Below, piece by piece: positions 20,431 to 30,046 of a stretch of 51,872 bases of DNA. Origin of the DNA: Gammaproteobacteria bacterium (GTDB lineage Bacteria > Pseudomonadota > Gammaproteobacteria > Pseudomonadales > Pseudomonadaceae); NCBI GenBank assembly GCA_018816095.1, contig JAHIWP010000025.1, forward strand, positions 1-51,872, in the 5' to 3' direction. Every line of letters starts with the position of its first letter. Position 1 is the stretch's first letter. The position numbers and the translations under genes were made by a program. Below the pieces are notes generated by a model. The model ran no database searches, was not told where the DNA came from, and was given only the letters and a program-made list of their open reading frames with translations.

Positions 20431-21117
20431 GTGCTGATGCCTCTGACTGAAGCTGATTTTGCTGCGGTACTGTTGACGCTTGAGCTGGCCGCCCTGACCA
20501 CGGTCTTGCTGCTGCTGATCGGTACGCCGATGGCCTGGTGGTTAGCGCGTACCGACTCGCGCTGGAAGCAGCCGATTGGCGCCATCGTCGCCCTGCCGCT
20601 GGTGCTGCCGCCCACGGTGATCGGTTTCTACCTGCTGGTGAGCATGGGTCCGCATGGCGTTATCGGTCAGCTGACGCAGAGCCTCGGGTTGGGCACCCTG
20701 ACGTTTACCTTTACCGGGCTGTTGATTGGCTCGGTGTTCTATTCCCTGCCCTTTGTTGTCCAGCCGCTGCAGAACGCCTTTGAGGCAATTGGTCGTGCGC
20801 CGCTGGAGGCCGCCGCTACGCTGCGTGCGGGGCCGTGGGATGCGTTTTTTACGGTGGTGCTGCCGTTGGCCAAACCGGGTTTTGTAACCGCCGCTATTCT
20901 CGGCTTCGCCCATACCGTTGGTGAGTTCGGTGTGGTGCTGATGATTGGCGGCAATATCCCCGGCAAGACCCAGGTGGCGTCTGTGCAGATCTACAACCAC
21001 GTGGAAAGCATGAACTACGCCCAGGCCCATTGGCTGGCCGGTGGGATGGTGCTGTTTTCCTTTATCGTGCTGCTGGCCCTGTATTCCGGGCGCAGCAGCC
21101 AGCGGGTGTGGCGATGA
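20431..21117 (+). CDS. modB: Molybdate ABC transporter permease
   Basis: Inner-membrane subunit of 228 aa with five to six hydrophobic helices. The EAA loop that docks to the ATPase is [20 protein letters not shown]. It forms the ModB2 channel. It lies 6 bp after modA, and its TGA overlaps the modC ATG (ATGA). Confidence 0.95.
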   Translation: MLMPLTEADFAAVLLTLELAALTTVLLLLIGTPMAWWLARTDSRWKQPIGAIVALPLVLPPTVIGFYLLVSMGPHGVIGQLTQSLGLGTLTFTFTGLLIGSVFYSLPFVVQPLQNAFEAIGRAPLEAAATLRAGPWDAFFTVVLPLAKPGFVTAAILGFAHTVGEFGVVLMIGGNIPGKTQVASVQIYNHVESMNYAQAHWLAGGMVLFSFIVLLALYSGRSSQRVWR

Positions 21118-22256
21118 TCTGGCCGTTGCAGCGGCGCAATGCGCCGACGCCGACGCTCGGCGGCGCGGGCGCAATCCAAGCGCGCTTCAAGGTTGAGCAT
21201 GCTGGCTTCACCCTGGATGTCGACCTCAACTTGCCCGGTCGTGGAGTGAGTGCCTTGTTCGGCCACTCGGGTTCGGGCAAGACCAGTTGCCTGCGTTGTT
21301 TTGCCGGGTTGGATCGGCCCAGCGAGGGCTATCTGCAGGTCAATGGCGAGGTGTGGCAAGACAGTGCCCAAGGCCTCTTTGTGCCGGCCCATAAACGCGC
21401 GGTGGGTTACGTGTTTCAGGGCGCCAACCTGTTTGCCCATCTGTCGGTGCGGCGCAACCTGGAGTACGGGCTTAAACGTATTCCGGCAGCGCAGCGGCGG
21501 ATTGCCCTAGAGCAGGCAGTGGCGTTACTGGGTATTGGCCATTTGCTGCAGCGTTTGCCGGGCAAGCTATCCGGCGGCGAGCAGCAGCGTGTCGGCATCG
21601 CCCGTGCCCTACTGACCAGCCCGCGGATGCTGTTATTGGATGAGCCACTGGCCGCCCTCGACCTCAAGCGCAAACAGGAAGTGCTGCCTTATCTGGAGCG
21701 CCTGCACAGCGAGCTGCAGATGCCCATTATCTACGTCAGTCATGCGCCCGATGAAGTCGCGCGCCTGGCCGATCATCTGGTGTTGCTGGAAGACGGCAAG
21801 GTCAGCGCCAGTGGCCCCTTGAAGGAAACCCTGCTGCGCGCCGACCTGCCGTTTATTTTCGAGGACGATGCCGAGGCCGTGGTGGATGCCCAGGTCATGG
21901 CTCATGACCCCGCTTACGGGTTGCTCGCGGTGCAGTTGCCCGGCAGCGACATTAGCCTGCAGTTGCCCCATGGGCCGCTGCCGCAGGGTCAGTCGGTGCG
22001 GGTCAAGATCAAGGCGCGCGATGTCAGCCTGAGCTTGCAGCAGGCTCAGCACAGCAGTGTGCTCAACCTGCTGCCGGCGCGGGTGGTGGACTGGATCAAC
22101 GTCGTCGAACAGGCGCATGTGCTGGTGCGTGTGCAGGTCGGGCGCGAGCAACTGATGGCGCGGATCACCCGTTACTCCTTCGACCGCCTGAACATCCAGC
22201 GCGAGCAATCACTGTGGGCGCAGGTCAAGTCGGTATCACTGCTGGGCGCCAGTTGA
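21114..22256 (+). CDS. modC: Molybdate ABC transporter ATP-binding protein
   Basis: ATPase of 380 aa that powers molybdate import. Walker A is GHSGSGKT (50-57), the signature is [10 protein letters not shown], and Walker B is [12 protein letters not shown]. The C-terminal third is a Mop/TOBE-type domain (about 310-380), usual for ModC and thought to sense molybdate. ATG 21114, overlapping the modB stop, was taken as the start; the open frame 28 codons upstream lies inside modB. Confidence 0.95.
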   Translation: MIWPLQRRNAPTPTLGGAGAIQARFKVEHAGFTLDVDLNLPGRGVSALFGHSGSGKTSCLRCFAGLDRPSEGYLQVNGEVWQDSAQGLFVPAHKRAVGYVFQGANLFAHLSVRRNLEYGLKRIPAAQRRIALEQAVALLGIGHLLQRLPGKLSGGEQQRVGIARALLTSPRMLLLDEPLAALDLKRKQEVLPYLERLHSELQMPIIYVSHAPDEVARLADHLVLLEDGKVSASGPLKETLLRADLPFIFEDDAEAVVDAQVMAHDPAYGLLAVQLPGSDISLQLPHGPLPQGQSVRVKIKARDVSLSLQQAQHSSVLNLLPARVVDWINVVEQAHVLVRVQVGREQLMARITRYSFDRLNIQREQSLWAQVKSVSLLGAS

Positions 22257-22429
22257 CGGGCCGTCAGATTACAGCGCGCGGCGCATCTGGTGGATTGGCG
22301 CATCTTTCCGACGAAATCACTCTTTAGGCTGCTTTTCTGCGCTATTCAGTGCAGTACCCTGTGGCGCGCGTTTGTATTAGCTGACTCGACTCAGCGCTGC
22401 TCACAACAATAATAAGGAGCACCCCTCGT

Positions 22430-23179
22430 ATGCGTTTTACATCGCTGTATCGCCCGCTATTGCTCGCGGTTATTGGCCTGCTGGCCGCTCTCTCACCACT
22501 GACCGCAGCTCATGCCGTGACCCCGCAAGAACAGGTGCAGGTACAGGCCAGCCGGGCCACCAGCAGCCTGATGCTGTTACGCGGTGAAGGTTTCCAAAAG
22601 AAACATCAGGATGCCCTTGAGAACGATCTGCAAGCCCTGGCGGCGGCGGTGCAAAGCCTGCCGCAAAGCAGCGATGCCCTGCGCGGCGCACATCAGGAGC
22701 TGGTGGTGCAGATTCGGCGTGGCGTGGCCTTTGGCCCGAACGAAGAAGACATGCCCTGGCGCTACCCCGAGGACCTCAGCAAAGCCCTGCTAGGCGTGCT
22801 GGAGCAGAGTCGCACACTTGCCAGCCCGGACGACAGCGAACTGTCCGCCAAGCTCGAATACCTCTCGGTGCAGTATTTGAGCCGCGCCTACTTCGGCAAT
22901 TTCGAAACCGCCCGTGAGCAGCCCGATACCTACCTCGGTCAGGATGAGCGCAAGATCGTGCCCTCGGTGGATGCGCAACTGGCCACTCTAGACAGCAAGG
23001 CCAATCCGCAGGTCGGCAAGCTGAAAACCCGCTGGGATTATCTCAAGGCCGCCCTGGTTGACCTCAACAGTCAGAGCAGCGCCCTGCAGAGTGCCTCGGG
23101 CCGGCCGTTTGCGCCGATGACCGTGTATCGTCATACGCGGTCACTGACTGATCAGTGGATGGCGCTCTCCAAAGGCTGA
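22430..23179 (+). CDS. Conserved exported protein of unknown function
   Basis: Protein of 249 aa with a clear signal peptide (hydrophobic 9-27, cleavage near AAHAVTPQ). The mature part is mostly helical and Gln/Leu/Ala rich, without cysteines or known catalytic motifs, and probably periplasmic. It stands alone 173 bp after modC with an AAGGAG ribosome site. I do not assign a family. A role in envelope upkeep would be a guess. Confidence 0.75.
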   Translation: MRFTSLYRPLLLAVIGLLAALSPLTAAHAVTPQEQVQVQASRATSSLMLLRGEGFQKKHQDALENDLQALAAAVQSLPQSSDALRGAHQELVVQIRRGVAFGPNEEDMPWRYPEDLSKALLGVLEQSRTLASPDDSELSAKLEYLSVQYLSRAYFGNFETAREQPDTYLGQDERKIVPSVDAQLATLDSKANPQVGKLKTRWDYLKAALVDLNSQSSALQSASGRPFAPMTVYRHTRSLTDQWMALSKG

Positions 23180-23203
23180 ACCGTACCGCGCGCTCAGTAG
23201 GGT

Positions 23204-23728
23204 TTAGGAGCTGGCGTGCTTGTCACGGATGCAGGTTGGCCCTGCGCGCTCGACGATGGCCTGCTCAACGTCTTTGCGCAGGCCCAGCAGGAAGGCGGCT
23301 TCGGCGGCGACGAACAGTGGGCCGATCACCAGGCCCATGACATCATCGACAAACGCCGGTTTGCGCCCTTCGTAGTAATGGCCGACAAACTGGATGACCC
23401 AGCCAATCACGAACAGGCCAATGCCGCTGCTGAGCCAGACTGGCGTCGATTGCAGCGCCAAGCCGGCGCCCGCCCACAGGCTGAGCGCCAGCAGCAGCGC
23501 CATCACCAGGCCGAAACGCCGATCCAGGCGCACGTAGAATGCTCCGGCGGCCAACGCCACCAATAACGCTGGGGACAGCCACAGCCCGAAGGCCTCACTG
23601 CCGGGACGGGAAAGCAGCACGGCTACGGCCAGCACAATCAGGGGAATACCGATAAAGTGGCTGAGAATGTTGCGTTGATCGCGGTGATACGCCGCGTATT
23701 GCGCCAGATGATCGACCAGGGTTTTCAT
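23204..23728 (-). CDS. DUF962 (Mpo1-like) membrane protein
   Basis: Membrane protein of 174 aa with four to five hydrophobic helices. The family marks are YHRDQRNILSHFIGIPLIVLA near the N-terminus (with the conserved His residues) and GHYYEGRKPA in the middle. Yeast Mpo1 is a dioxygenase in alpha-oxidation of 2-hydroxy fatty acids; the bacterial substrate is not known. The start was set at MKTLVDHL (23728) rather than an ATG 5 codons upstream, by comparison with the family. It converges with the gene at 22430. Confidence 0.82.
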   Translation of the reverse strand: MKTLVDHLAQYAAYHRDQRNILSHFIGIPLIVLAVAVLLSRPGSEAFGLWLSPALLVALAAGAFYVRLDRRFGLVMALLLALSLWAGAGLALQSTPVWLSSGIGLFVIGWVIQFVGHYYEGRKPAFVDDVMGLVIGPLFVAAEAAFLLGLRKDVEQAIVERAGPTCIRDKHASS

Positions 23729-23832
23729 TATTATTTTCCTCACGCAAGACAGGTGCTCAGCATGAACTCGCCTACTCGCACGGCTCTGTCAGCTAGCCGA
23801 CAAATCGGGAGCCGTCGCTTCGGAAGCCGCCA

Positions 23833-24519
23833 ATGAGCGCGGCGGCCTACGCTTATCAGGCGCGTCTGCGTCAGGGCCACTGGTTCAGCGGCTTGCCCAC
23901 GGCGTTGCAGGAAGCCCTGTTGACAGCTGCCCAGGTGCAGCCGTTAGCCGCGGGCCAGGTGCTGTTTCGGCGGGGCGACAAGCCCTGCGGCCTGTATGCG
24001 GTGGTGGCCGGCGGTATGCGCATTGGTGCGGTCAGTGCGACCGGCAAAGAGGCGCTGCTGACCCTGGTCGAAGCGCCCTACTGGTTTGGCGAAATTTCCT
24101 TGTTCGACGGCCAGCCGCGCACCCACGACGCCTTTGCCGAAAGCGCTTCAACCCTGTTGTGGGTACCGCAGGCGCGCTTGCTCACGCTGCTCGAACAACA
24201 GCCGCAGCACTGGCGTGACTTTGCCCTGCTGATGAGCCAGAAACTGCGTCTGGCGTTTATCGCCCTGGAAGAAATGAGTCTGCTGCCCGCCGCCCCCCGG
24301 TTGGCTCGGCGCTTACTGCTGATGGCCGAGAACTACGGCGAAGGCGAGCCGCGCCGCGTCCTGCATTTGCCCCAGGAGCAGCTGGCGCTAATGCTGGCGA
24401 TCTCCCGGCAAACCACCAATCAGATTCTCAAGGAGCTGGAAGGCCAGGGCATTGTGCGCCTGACCTATGGCGAGATCGAAATCCTCGACTGGCCGCGCCT
24501 GCGCCAAGCAGCGCAGTGA
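23833..24519 (+). CDS. Crp/Fnr-family transcriptional regulator
   Basis: Regulator of 228 aa with an N-terminal cyclic-nucleotide-type beta-roll (about 20-140; WFGEISLFDGQPRTHDAFAE) and a C-terminal winged helix (about 150-225; LPQEQLALMLAISRQTTNQ is the recognition helix region). It lacks the Fnr/Anr cysteine set, so it is unlikely to sense oxygen through an Fe-S cluster. The ligand and targets are unknown. The PhoD-like gene follows 94 bp downstream on the same strand and is a plausible target. Confidence 0.87.
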   Translation: MSAAAYAYQARLRQGHWFSGLPTALQEALLTAAQVQPLAAGQVLFRRGDKPCGLYAVVAGGMRIGAVSATGKEALLTLVEAPYWFGEISLFDGQPRTHDAFAESASTLLWVPQARLLTLLEQQPQHWRDFALLMSQKLRLAFIALEEMSLLPAAPRLARRLLLMAENYGEGEPRRVLHLPQEQLALMLAISRQTTNQILKELEGQGIVRLTYGEIEILDWPRLRQAAQ

Positions 24520-24613
24520 GGCAAACTGCCGCGACACGCTGCACCGACTGAACCTCTGGTGCACACTGGCGCTCTATTGCCGACCTGTATTGCCACTCGA
24601 GCTCAATGACCTG

Positions 24614-26620
24614 ATGCCAACCACCAGCGCTGTTGCCCACCTTGACGTGCCCCCGGTGCTGGCTGGCCCGCTGCTGCGGCGCATGGAGCCAAAGCGCCTG
24701 GTGCTGTGGCTGGTCGGTAGTCAGCCACTGACGCTGAGCCTGCAGTTGGCGCATGGCGACGCTGCAGAGCCGCAGCGCTACCCATTGCAAGGCGACAGCT
24801 GCCAGGTCATCCAGATCGGCGAGCAGGCATTTATTCACCTGATCGACCTCAAGCTGGATACGCCGCTGCCCTGCGACGTGCAGATCGACTACGACCTGCT
24901 GATCGAACAGGCCGGCCAGGCCGACATGGGCATGGCGGAGTGGGCCCCGCACCTGCTGTATGCCGGCGCGCGCCAGGCGAATTTTGTCCTGCGTGCGCAA
25001 CTTGATCACCTTCTGCATGGCTCCTGCCGCAAGCCGCATCACCCGGCGGCCGATGGCCTGCTCTGCGCCGACCGTTTGCTGGCTGAAGCGCACACCCCCG
25101 AACAACGTCCGGCCTTGCTGCTGATGAGCGGTGATCAGATCTATGCCGATGATGTCAGCGGACCGATGCTGCGGGCGATTCATCAGGTGATCGCGCGCCT
25201 CGGCCTGTTCGGTGAGCACCTGGAGGGCGCGGTGGTCGATGACAGCGAGGCGCTGTATCAGCACCCGGCCAGCTACTACCAGCGCGGCGAGTTGCTGCCG
25301 GCGCTGAAGAGCAACGAAACCCTGCGTGAGCGCTTCTTCGGTGGGGTGGAAAAGCCGGTGTTTACCACCAGCAGCGCCGACAACCACCTGGTCACCTGCG
25401 CCGAAGTATTGGCCATGTACCTGCTGGTCTGGTCGCCGCTGCCCTGGACGCTGCTCAAGGCCGAAATGCCTGAATTGAGCGTGGAGAAAGTCGCGCGTTA
25501 TCAGGCTGAGCGTGAGCATATCGAGGCGTTTCGCGCTGGCCTCGGCGGGGTTGCGCGTGCCCTCGCCCACTTGCCGACCTTGATGATTTTCGATGATCAC
25601 GACATCACCGATGACTGGAACCTCTCCGCGCAGTGGGAACAGACCGCCTATGGTCATCCGTTTTCCAAACGGATTATCGGCAATGCCTTGATTGCCTACC
25701 TGCTGTGCCAGGGCTGGGGTAACAACCCGGATGTGTTCGCCAAACCGCTGCAGATGATCCGCGCGATGACCGAGGGCCGTGATGCCGCCAATCATATGGA
25801 CTGTCGGCCGCAGGACGCGCTGATCGACGAGCTGCTGCGCTTTCACCAGTGGCAGTTTGTGCTGCCCAGCACCCCGGCGCTGGTGGTGCTGGATACGCGC
25901 ACCCGGCGCTGGCGCAGCGAGCGCAACCTCAAGCGGCCGTCCGGCCTGCTGGATTGGGAAGCGCTGTGCGAGTTTCAACAAGAACTGCTCGATCATCCCT
26001 CGGCGATTATCGTGTCCCCGGCACCGATGTTCGGCGTCAAGCTGATCGAGGCTATCCAGAAGCTCTTCAGCTGGGCCGGCCATCCGCTGATGGTCGATGC
26101 GGAAAACTGGATGGCCCATCGCGGCGCCGCGCAGGTGATGCTGAACATTTTTCGCCACTCGCGCACGCCGGGTAACTACGTGATTCTCTCCGGGGACGTG
26201 CACTATTCGTTCGTTTACGAGGTGCTAATCCGCCAGCGCAAACGCGGCCCGCAGCTCTGGCAGATCACCAGCAGCGGGGTGAAAAACGAATTTCCACGGC
26301 GCTTGCTCGACTGGTTTGATCGCCTCAATCGCTGGTTGTATGCACCGTGGTCGCCGCTCAACTGGCTGACCAAGCGTCGGCGTATGCAGGTCACACCGCG
26401 CATCCCCTCACGCAGCAAGGCCGGCGAGCGCCTGTGGAATGGCGCGGGGCTGGGGCAGGTGTTCTTCAACGACAACGGCCAGCCACGCGCGATCTACCAG
26501 CTAAATGCCGACGGCTCGCCAGCGGTGGAGTTTGTCGATGAGCGTGGTGAGGCCCAGGATCCCTGCGCTGATCCAACGCTCGCAGCTAAGGCCGCTCCTA
26601 CAGACTCACACCTGTTGTAG
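24614..26620 (+). CDS. PhoD-like phosphatase/phosphodiesterase
   Basis: Protein of 668 aa of the PhoD-like metallophosphatase superfamily. Metal-site motifs are LLMSGDQIYADD, LMIFDDHDITDDWN and ILSGDVHYSF. There is no signal peptide or Tat motif, so it is predicted to be cytosolic, unlike classical PhoD. ATG 24614 (MPTTSAVAHL) was chosen; the frame is open further upstream inside the Crp gene. The last 12-15 residues and the TAG stop are encoded by a REP element, so the native C-terminus was probably replaced or extended by the repeat. The substrate is unknown. Confidence 0.82.
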   Translation: MPTTSAVAHLDVPPVLAGPLLRRMEPKRLVLWLVGSQPLTLSLQLAHGDAAEPQRYPLQGDSCQVIQIGEQAFIHLIDLKLDTPLPCDVQIDYDLLIEQAGQADMGMAEWAPHLLYAGARQANFVLRAQLDHLLHGSCRKPHHPAADGLLCADRLLAEAHTPEQRPALLLMSGDQIYADDVSGPMLRAIHQVIARLGLFGEHLEGAVVDDSEALYQHPASYYQRGELLPALKSNETLRERFFGGVEKPVFTTSSADNHLVTCAEVLAMYLLVWSPLPWTLLKAEMPELSVEKVARYQAEREHIEAFRAGLGGVARALAHLPTLMIFDDHDITDDWNLSAQWEQTAYGHPFSKRIIGNALIAYLLCQGWGNNPDVFAKPLQMIRAMTEGRDAANHMDCRPQDALIDELLRFHQWQFVLPSTPALVVLDTRTRRWRSERNLKRPSGLLDWEALCEFQQELLDHPSAIIVSPAPMFGVKLIEAIQKLFSWAGHPLMVDAENWMAHRGAAQVMLNIFRHSRTPGNYVILSGDVHYSFVYEVLIRQRKRGPQLWQITSSGVKNEFPRRLLDWFDRLNRWLYAPWSPLNWLTKRRRMQVTPRIPSRSKAGERLWNGAGLGQVFFNDNGQPRAIYQLNADGSPAVEFVDERGEAQDPCADPTLAAKAAPTDSHLL

Positions 26621-26638
26621 GAGCGGTTTTGGCCGCGA
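26580..26638. repeat. REP pair (REPIN-like) at the end of the PhoD-like gene
   Basis: Two inverted Pseudomonas REP units are seen: TCGCAGCTAAGGCCGCTCCTACA (26580-26602, minus orientation) and TGTAGGAGCGGTTTTGGCCGCGA (26616-26638, plus orientation), with 13 bases between. The TGTAGGAGCGG core is the common REP signature of P. putida/P. fluorescens-type genomes. The stop codon of the upstream gene is the TAG at 26618-26620 inside the right unit. No RAYT transposase is in the window. Confidence 0.88.
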
Positions 26639-26657
26639 TTTAATACAAGCGCATGGC

Positions 26658-27971
26658 TTAGCGGAATTTTTCCAGCATCTGGTAGTACCACATGCCAGCC
26701 GCCAGTATCGGGTTGCCGAACACATCACCCAGCGGCACCTTGATGTGTTTACAGGCGGCGAAGGTGTCGTAATGACCCAGGGTGCCGGTCAGGGCGTTGG
26801 CCATGATTTCACCCATGATGTGGGTGGTGGCGATGCCGTGGCCGGAGTAGCCCTGGCAGTACCAGACGTTGTCCGAGAGCTTGCCCAGCTGCGGGATACG
26901 GTTGATCACGATGCCCATGGCGCAGCTCCACTGAAAATCAATGGCGACGCCCTTGAGCTGCGGGAAGGTTTGTTCGATGCCGGGGCGCAGCTCGGCGGCG
27001 ATATCGCGTGAATCGCGCCCCGAGTAGTTGCAGCCGCCGCCAAATAGCAGGCGACCGTCGGCGGTCATGCGGTAGTAGTCGAGGACGAAGCGGCAGTCAT
27101 ACACGGCCAGGTCTTGCGGATTGATTTGCTTCGCCAGCTCACCCAGCGGCGCAGTGGTGACGATGCCGCCCATGGCCGGGAAGATCATGCCTTTGAGCTT
27201 TTTCGGCTCCAGCTTGTGGTACACGTCGCCGGCCAACAGCACCTGCTTGGCGTTGATTCGGCCTTGGGCGGTAACCACCGCCGGCTTGGCGCCATGGACG
27301 ATCTCGAGCACCTCGGAGTGTTCGAAGATCAGCGCACCCAGGCTGGCGGCAGCCTTGGCTTCACCGATGCACAGATTCAGCGGGTGCAGGTGCATGTTGC
27401 GGGTGTTCTTCAAGGCGCCGTTGTACAGGTCGCTGGCCAAGTGGCTGCGCACACCCTCACGGTCAAGCAGGGTCACGTCGTCGGCCATGCCACGGCGTAC
27501 GGCTTCAGTGTAGGTGGCTTCCAGTTCGTGCATGTGCACGGGCTTCATCGCCGCATGCAGGTGGCCGTGCTTGAGGTCGCAGTTGATCCCGTACTTTTCC
27601 ACGCGGTTCTTGATGATGTCGTGGCCGCGCCAGCGCAGGTGCCAGATAAAGTCTTCAACCTCTTCGCCGAGGGTGTTGCGCATCTGCTTGGTCATTGCCG
27701 CATCGCCCGACAGGCTGCCGGTGACCTGGCCGCCGTTGCGCCCGGTGGCGCCCCAGCCAATCTTGTTGGACTCGACAATTGCCACTTTCAGGCCGCGTTC
27801 GGCCAATTCAACGGCAGACGCTACGCCGGTAAAACCGCCGCCGATAATCACCACATCGACACTGACCTCGCCTTGCAGGGTCGGGTAGTCGGTTTCTTCA
27901 TTGAGGGTGGCGCTGTAATAGGACGGGCAGCGTTCGGCGGCGGGCAGCACGGGTTTGATTGCGGCGTTCAT
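26658..27971 (-). CDS. puuB: FAD-dependent amine oxidase, PuuB/PauB type
   Basis: DAO-family flavoprotein of 437 aa resembling gamma-glutamylputrescine oxidase. The FAD dinucleotide motif is VVIIGGGFTGVASAVELAE, followed by GWGATGRNGGQVTGS as in PuuB. The C-terminal block WYCQGYSGHGIATTHIMGE is also typical. It would oxidise glutamylated polyamines to aldehydes. The GABA genes gabT/gabD about 16 kb away would complete such a pathway, but no puuA/pauA or spuC-type gene is adjacent. The gene symbol is by similarity; the exact substrate is not certain. Confidence 0.8.
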   Translation of the reverse strand: MNAAIKPVLPAAERCPSYYSATLNEETDYPTLQGEVSVDVVIIGGGFTGVASAVELAERGLKVAIVESNKIGWGATGRNGGQVTGSLSGDAAMTKQMRNTLGEEVEDFIWHLRWRGHDIIKNRVEKYGINCDLKHGHLHAAMKPVHMHELEATYTEAVRRGMADDVTLLDREGVRSHLASDLYNGALKNTRNMHLHPLNLCIGEAKAAASLGALIFEHSEVLEIVHGAKPAVVTAQGRINAKQVLLAGDVYHKLEPKKLKGMIFPAMGGIVTTAPLGELAKQINPQDLAVYDCRFVLDYYRMTADGRLLFGGGCNYSGRDSRDIAAELRPGIEQTFPQLKGVAIDFQWSCAMGIVINRIPQLGKLSDNVWYCQGYSGHGIATTHIMGEIMANALTGTLGHYDTFAACKHIKVPLGDVFGNPILAAGMWYYQMLEKFR

Positions 27972-28331
27972 AAGACGATTCCTGGGTACAACATGCGGGG
28001 GCTGGAGCAGGCAGGGCTCAGCGTTGGCAACCAGCGGCGCTGGCTACAAGGCAATCAGACAGAGGAATAGCTGTGCAGCATCCGGTGGGCGCGCATGGCG
28101 GCAATGCCAGAGCGCCCAGAAGGCCAGGGGTTTTGGCAGCGTGGCATTGCTCTGCCGGGCGGCGCAATGGCGCCGTTTAGACAGCTGCGTGGCGCATGCA
28201 GAGGGGGCGGAAAACGCGGTGGAAGAACACATGGCCAGCAGGGTCACACAGGGCCAAGCATCGGTTAAATCTGATTTTTCACATGCTTGGTTGCTGTATC
28301 GCTAAACATTGGTCGGGCTTGTTTGGCTGAT
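27972..28331. other. Intergenic region upstream of the PuuB-type gene
   Basis: No gene is seen in these 360 bases. A 9-bp perfect inverted repeat, GCAATGCCA (28101-28109) and TGGCATTGC (28142-28150), with a 32-base spacer, lies about 130-180 bases before the puuB-type start and could be a leader hairpin or an operator. Confidence 0.5.
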
Positions 28332-28736
28332 TCAGGCGCCGCGCAGATTGGCCAGTACCCGTTCGGCATTCTCGCTGCAGGGCATGCCTTCGGGTTTATT
28401 TTCGATGGTGGCGATGATCGTCAGCAGTTGTGCTTTGTTCTCGAGCAACCGCTGCTGCATGGCCTCGATTTCGACGACCTTGCGTTGCAGGCTGGCGAGC
28501 AATTCAGCGTGCCCCAAGCCTTGTGACTCGGTTTGCGGCAGCAAGCGGCGAATCTCGTCCAGGCTAAAGCCGGCTTGTTGCGCGCCGCTGATGATGGCCA
28601 GGGTTTGCACGGCTTGCTCGGGGTAGTGCCGGTAACCGTTGGCCTGGCGTTGGGCGTTGATCAGCCCGCTGGCTTCATAGAAACGAATACGCGACGCCGC
28701 CAGGCCGCTGCGGGTCGCCAGTTCGCCAATCTTCAT
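28332..28736 (-). CDS. MerR-family transcriptional regulator
   Basis: Regulator of 134 aa. The N-terminal winged helix begins MKIGELATRSGLAASRIRFY, followed by the dimerisation coiled coil (about 80-115). There are two cysteine-free effector regions and only one Cys near the end (MPCSENAERV), so it is not a classical metal sensor of the MerR/CueR/ZntR kind. ATG 28736 was preferred over the in-frame GTG 28745 because GGAG precedes it by 8 bases. It is divergent from an Old Yellow Enzyme gene with a MerR-type promoter between them. Confidence 0.9.
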   Translation of the reverse strand: MKIGELATRSGLAASRIRFYEASGLINAQRQANGYRHYPEQAVQTLAIISGAQQAGFSLDEIRRLLPQTESQGLGHAELLASLQRKVVEIEAMQQRLLENKAQLLTIIATIENKPEGMPCSENAERVLANLRGA

Positions 28737-28754
28737 GCGCTTCACTCCGGGCTA

Positions 28755-28785
28755 TTGACCTTAAAGCTGAATTTAACCTTAGGCT
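28755..28785 (+). promoter_or_regulatory. MerR-type promoter of the Old Yellow Enzyme gene
   Basis: The -35 TTGACC (28755-28760) and -10 TAGGCT (28780-28785) are 19 bases apart, the over-long spacer that MerR activators correct. Within the spacer TTAAA (28761-28765) and TTTAA (28772-28776) form a centred dyad. It faces the gene at 28814 and probably serves the MerR gene in autoregulation. Confidence 0.7.
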
Positions 28786-28813
28786 TGTTTGATCTGCCAC
28801 CCCGGAGTCGTCT

Positions 28814-30046
28814 ATGCGCGCATTCGAAGCTCTGCAACTGCCCAACGGCAGCGTTATCCCTAATCGTATTGCCAAGGCGGCAATGGAAGAGAACCTTGCT
28901 GACGTGGCACAGGGGCCGTCCGCCGAGTTGCTGCGCTTGTATCAGGCCTGGGCCGAAGGCGGTACGGGCTTGCTGCTGACGGGGAACGTCATGGTTGACC
29001 GCCGCGCCATGACCGGCCCCGGCGGTGTGGTGCTGGAAGATCAGCGGCAGCTGGATAAATTCCGTGAGTGGGCGCGCATTGGCCGCTCCCACGGCGCGCA
29101 GATCTGGATGCAGCTCAACCATCCAGGGCGGCAGATGCAGGCCAATCTCGGTCAGCAAACCGTCGCGCCCTCTGCGGTAGCGCTTGAGCTGGGTGGCTTG
29201 TCGAAGATGTTCCCCGTGCCCAAGGCGCTGGATGACGCTGAGATAGCGGCATTAATTGAGCGCTTTGCCCGGTCTGCCCAGCTCGCCGAACAGGTCGGCT
29301 TCAATGGCGTGCAGATTCACGCGGCGCACGGTTATCTGATCAGCCAGTTTCTCTCGCCACTGAGCAATAAGCGCACCGATGACTGGGGCGGTTCGTTGGC
29401 AAATCGCGCCCGTTTGCTGCTGGAGGTGATCAAGGCCGTGCGTGCGAGGGTCGCGCCGGGTTTCAGCGTGGCGGTCAAACTCAACTCGGCGGATTTTCAG
29501 CGTGGCGGTTTTGCCGAAGCCGATGCCAAGCAGGTGGTGCTGTTGCTCAATGAGCTAGCGGTGGACATGGTTGAATTGTCTGGCGGCAGCTACGAGGCAC
29601 CGGCCATGCAAGGTGATTCGCGCGATGGCCGCACCTTGGCACGCGAAGCGTACTTTCTCGAGTTTGCTGGCGAGATCGCTGCCGTGGCGCAGATGCCGAT
29701 CATGGTCACTGGCGGTATTCGCCGCCTGCCGGTGGTCGAGCAGGTGCTGGCCAGCGGTGTGGCCATGGCCGGTATCGGTACGGCATTGGCGATCAACCCG
29801 GCACTGCCCAAGCAGTGGCAGGCGGGGCAGCGTGAAGCCCTGGCCGAGTTGCCGCCGATTCGCTGGAAGAACAAGGCGCTGGCCTCACTGGCGTATATGG
29901 CCACGGTGAAGTTTCAGCTACGCCAACTCAGCCGCGGTAAGCGCACCCATGCACAGGTGTCACCGCTGCGCGCCTTATTGCTGGAGCAACTCAAAGCGGC
30001 GCGGCGCACCCGTGTGTATAAGCGGTTGATGGCCAGCGAGGGTTAA
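28814..30046 (+). CDS. NADH:flavin oxidoreductase, Old Yellow Enzyme family
   Basis: FMN-dependent ene-reductase-type TIM barrel of 410 aa. Seen are PNRIAKAAMEENLAD at the N-terminus, the substrate-anion motif HAAHGYLISQFLSPLSNKRT, NHPGRQMQ, and the FMN-phosphate loop VTGGIRR. It lacks the C-terminal Fe-S and FAD domains of 2,4-dienoyl-CoA reductase. It probably reduces electrophilic alkenes or nitro compounds. It is controlled with the divergent MerR gene by a 19-bp-spacer promoter. It ends 4 bp inside the convergent cupin gene. Confidence 0.87.
   Translation: MRAFEALQLPNGSVIPNRIAKAAMEENLADVAQGPSAELLRLYQAWAEGGTGLLLTGNVMVDRRAMTGPGGVVLEDQRQLDKFREWARIGRSHGAQIWMQLNHPGRQMQANLGQQTVAPSAVALELGGLSKMFPVPKALDDAEIAALIERFARSAQLAEQVGFNGVQIHAAHGYLISQFLSPLSNKRTDDWGGSLANRARLLLEVIKAVRARVAPGFSVAVKLNSADFQRGGFAEADAKQVVLLLNELAVDMVELSGGSYEAPAMQGDSRDGRTLAREAYFLEFAGEIAAVAQMPIMVTGGIRRLPVVEQVLASGVAMAGIGTALAINPALPKQWQAGQREALAELPPIRWKNKALASLAYMATVKFQLRQLSRGKRTHAQVSPLRALLLEQLKAARRTRVYKRLMASEG

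Noticed and set aside
22254-22268. TGACGGGCCGTCA palindrome at the modC stop
   Set aside because: Too short a stem for a terminator and no T run; probably chance in GC-rich DNA.
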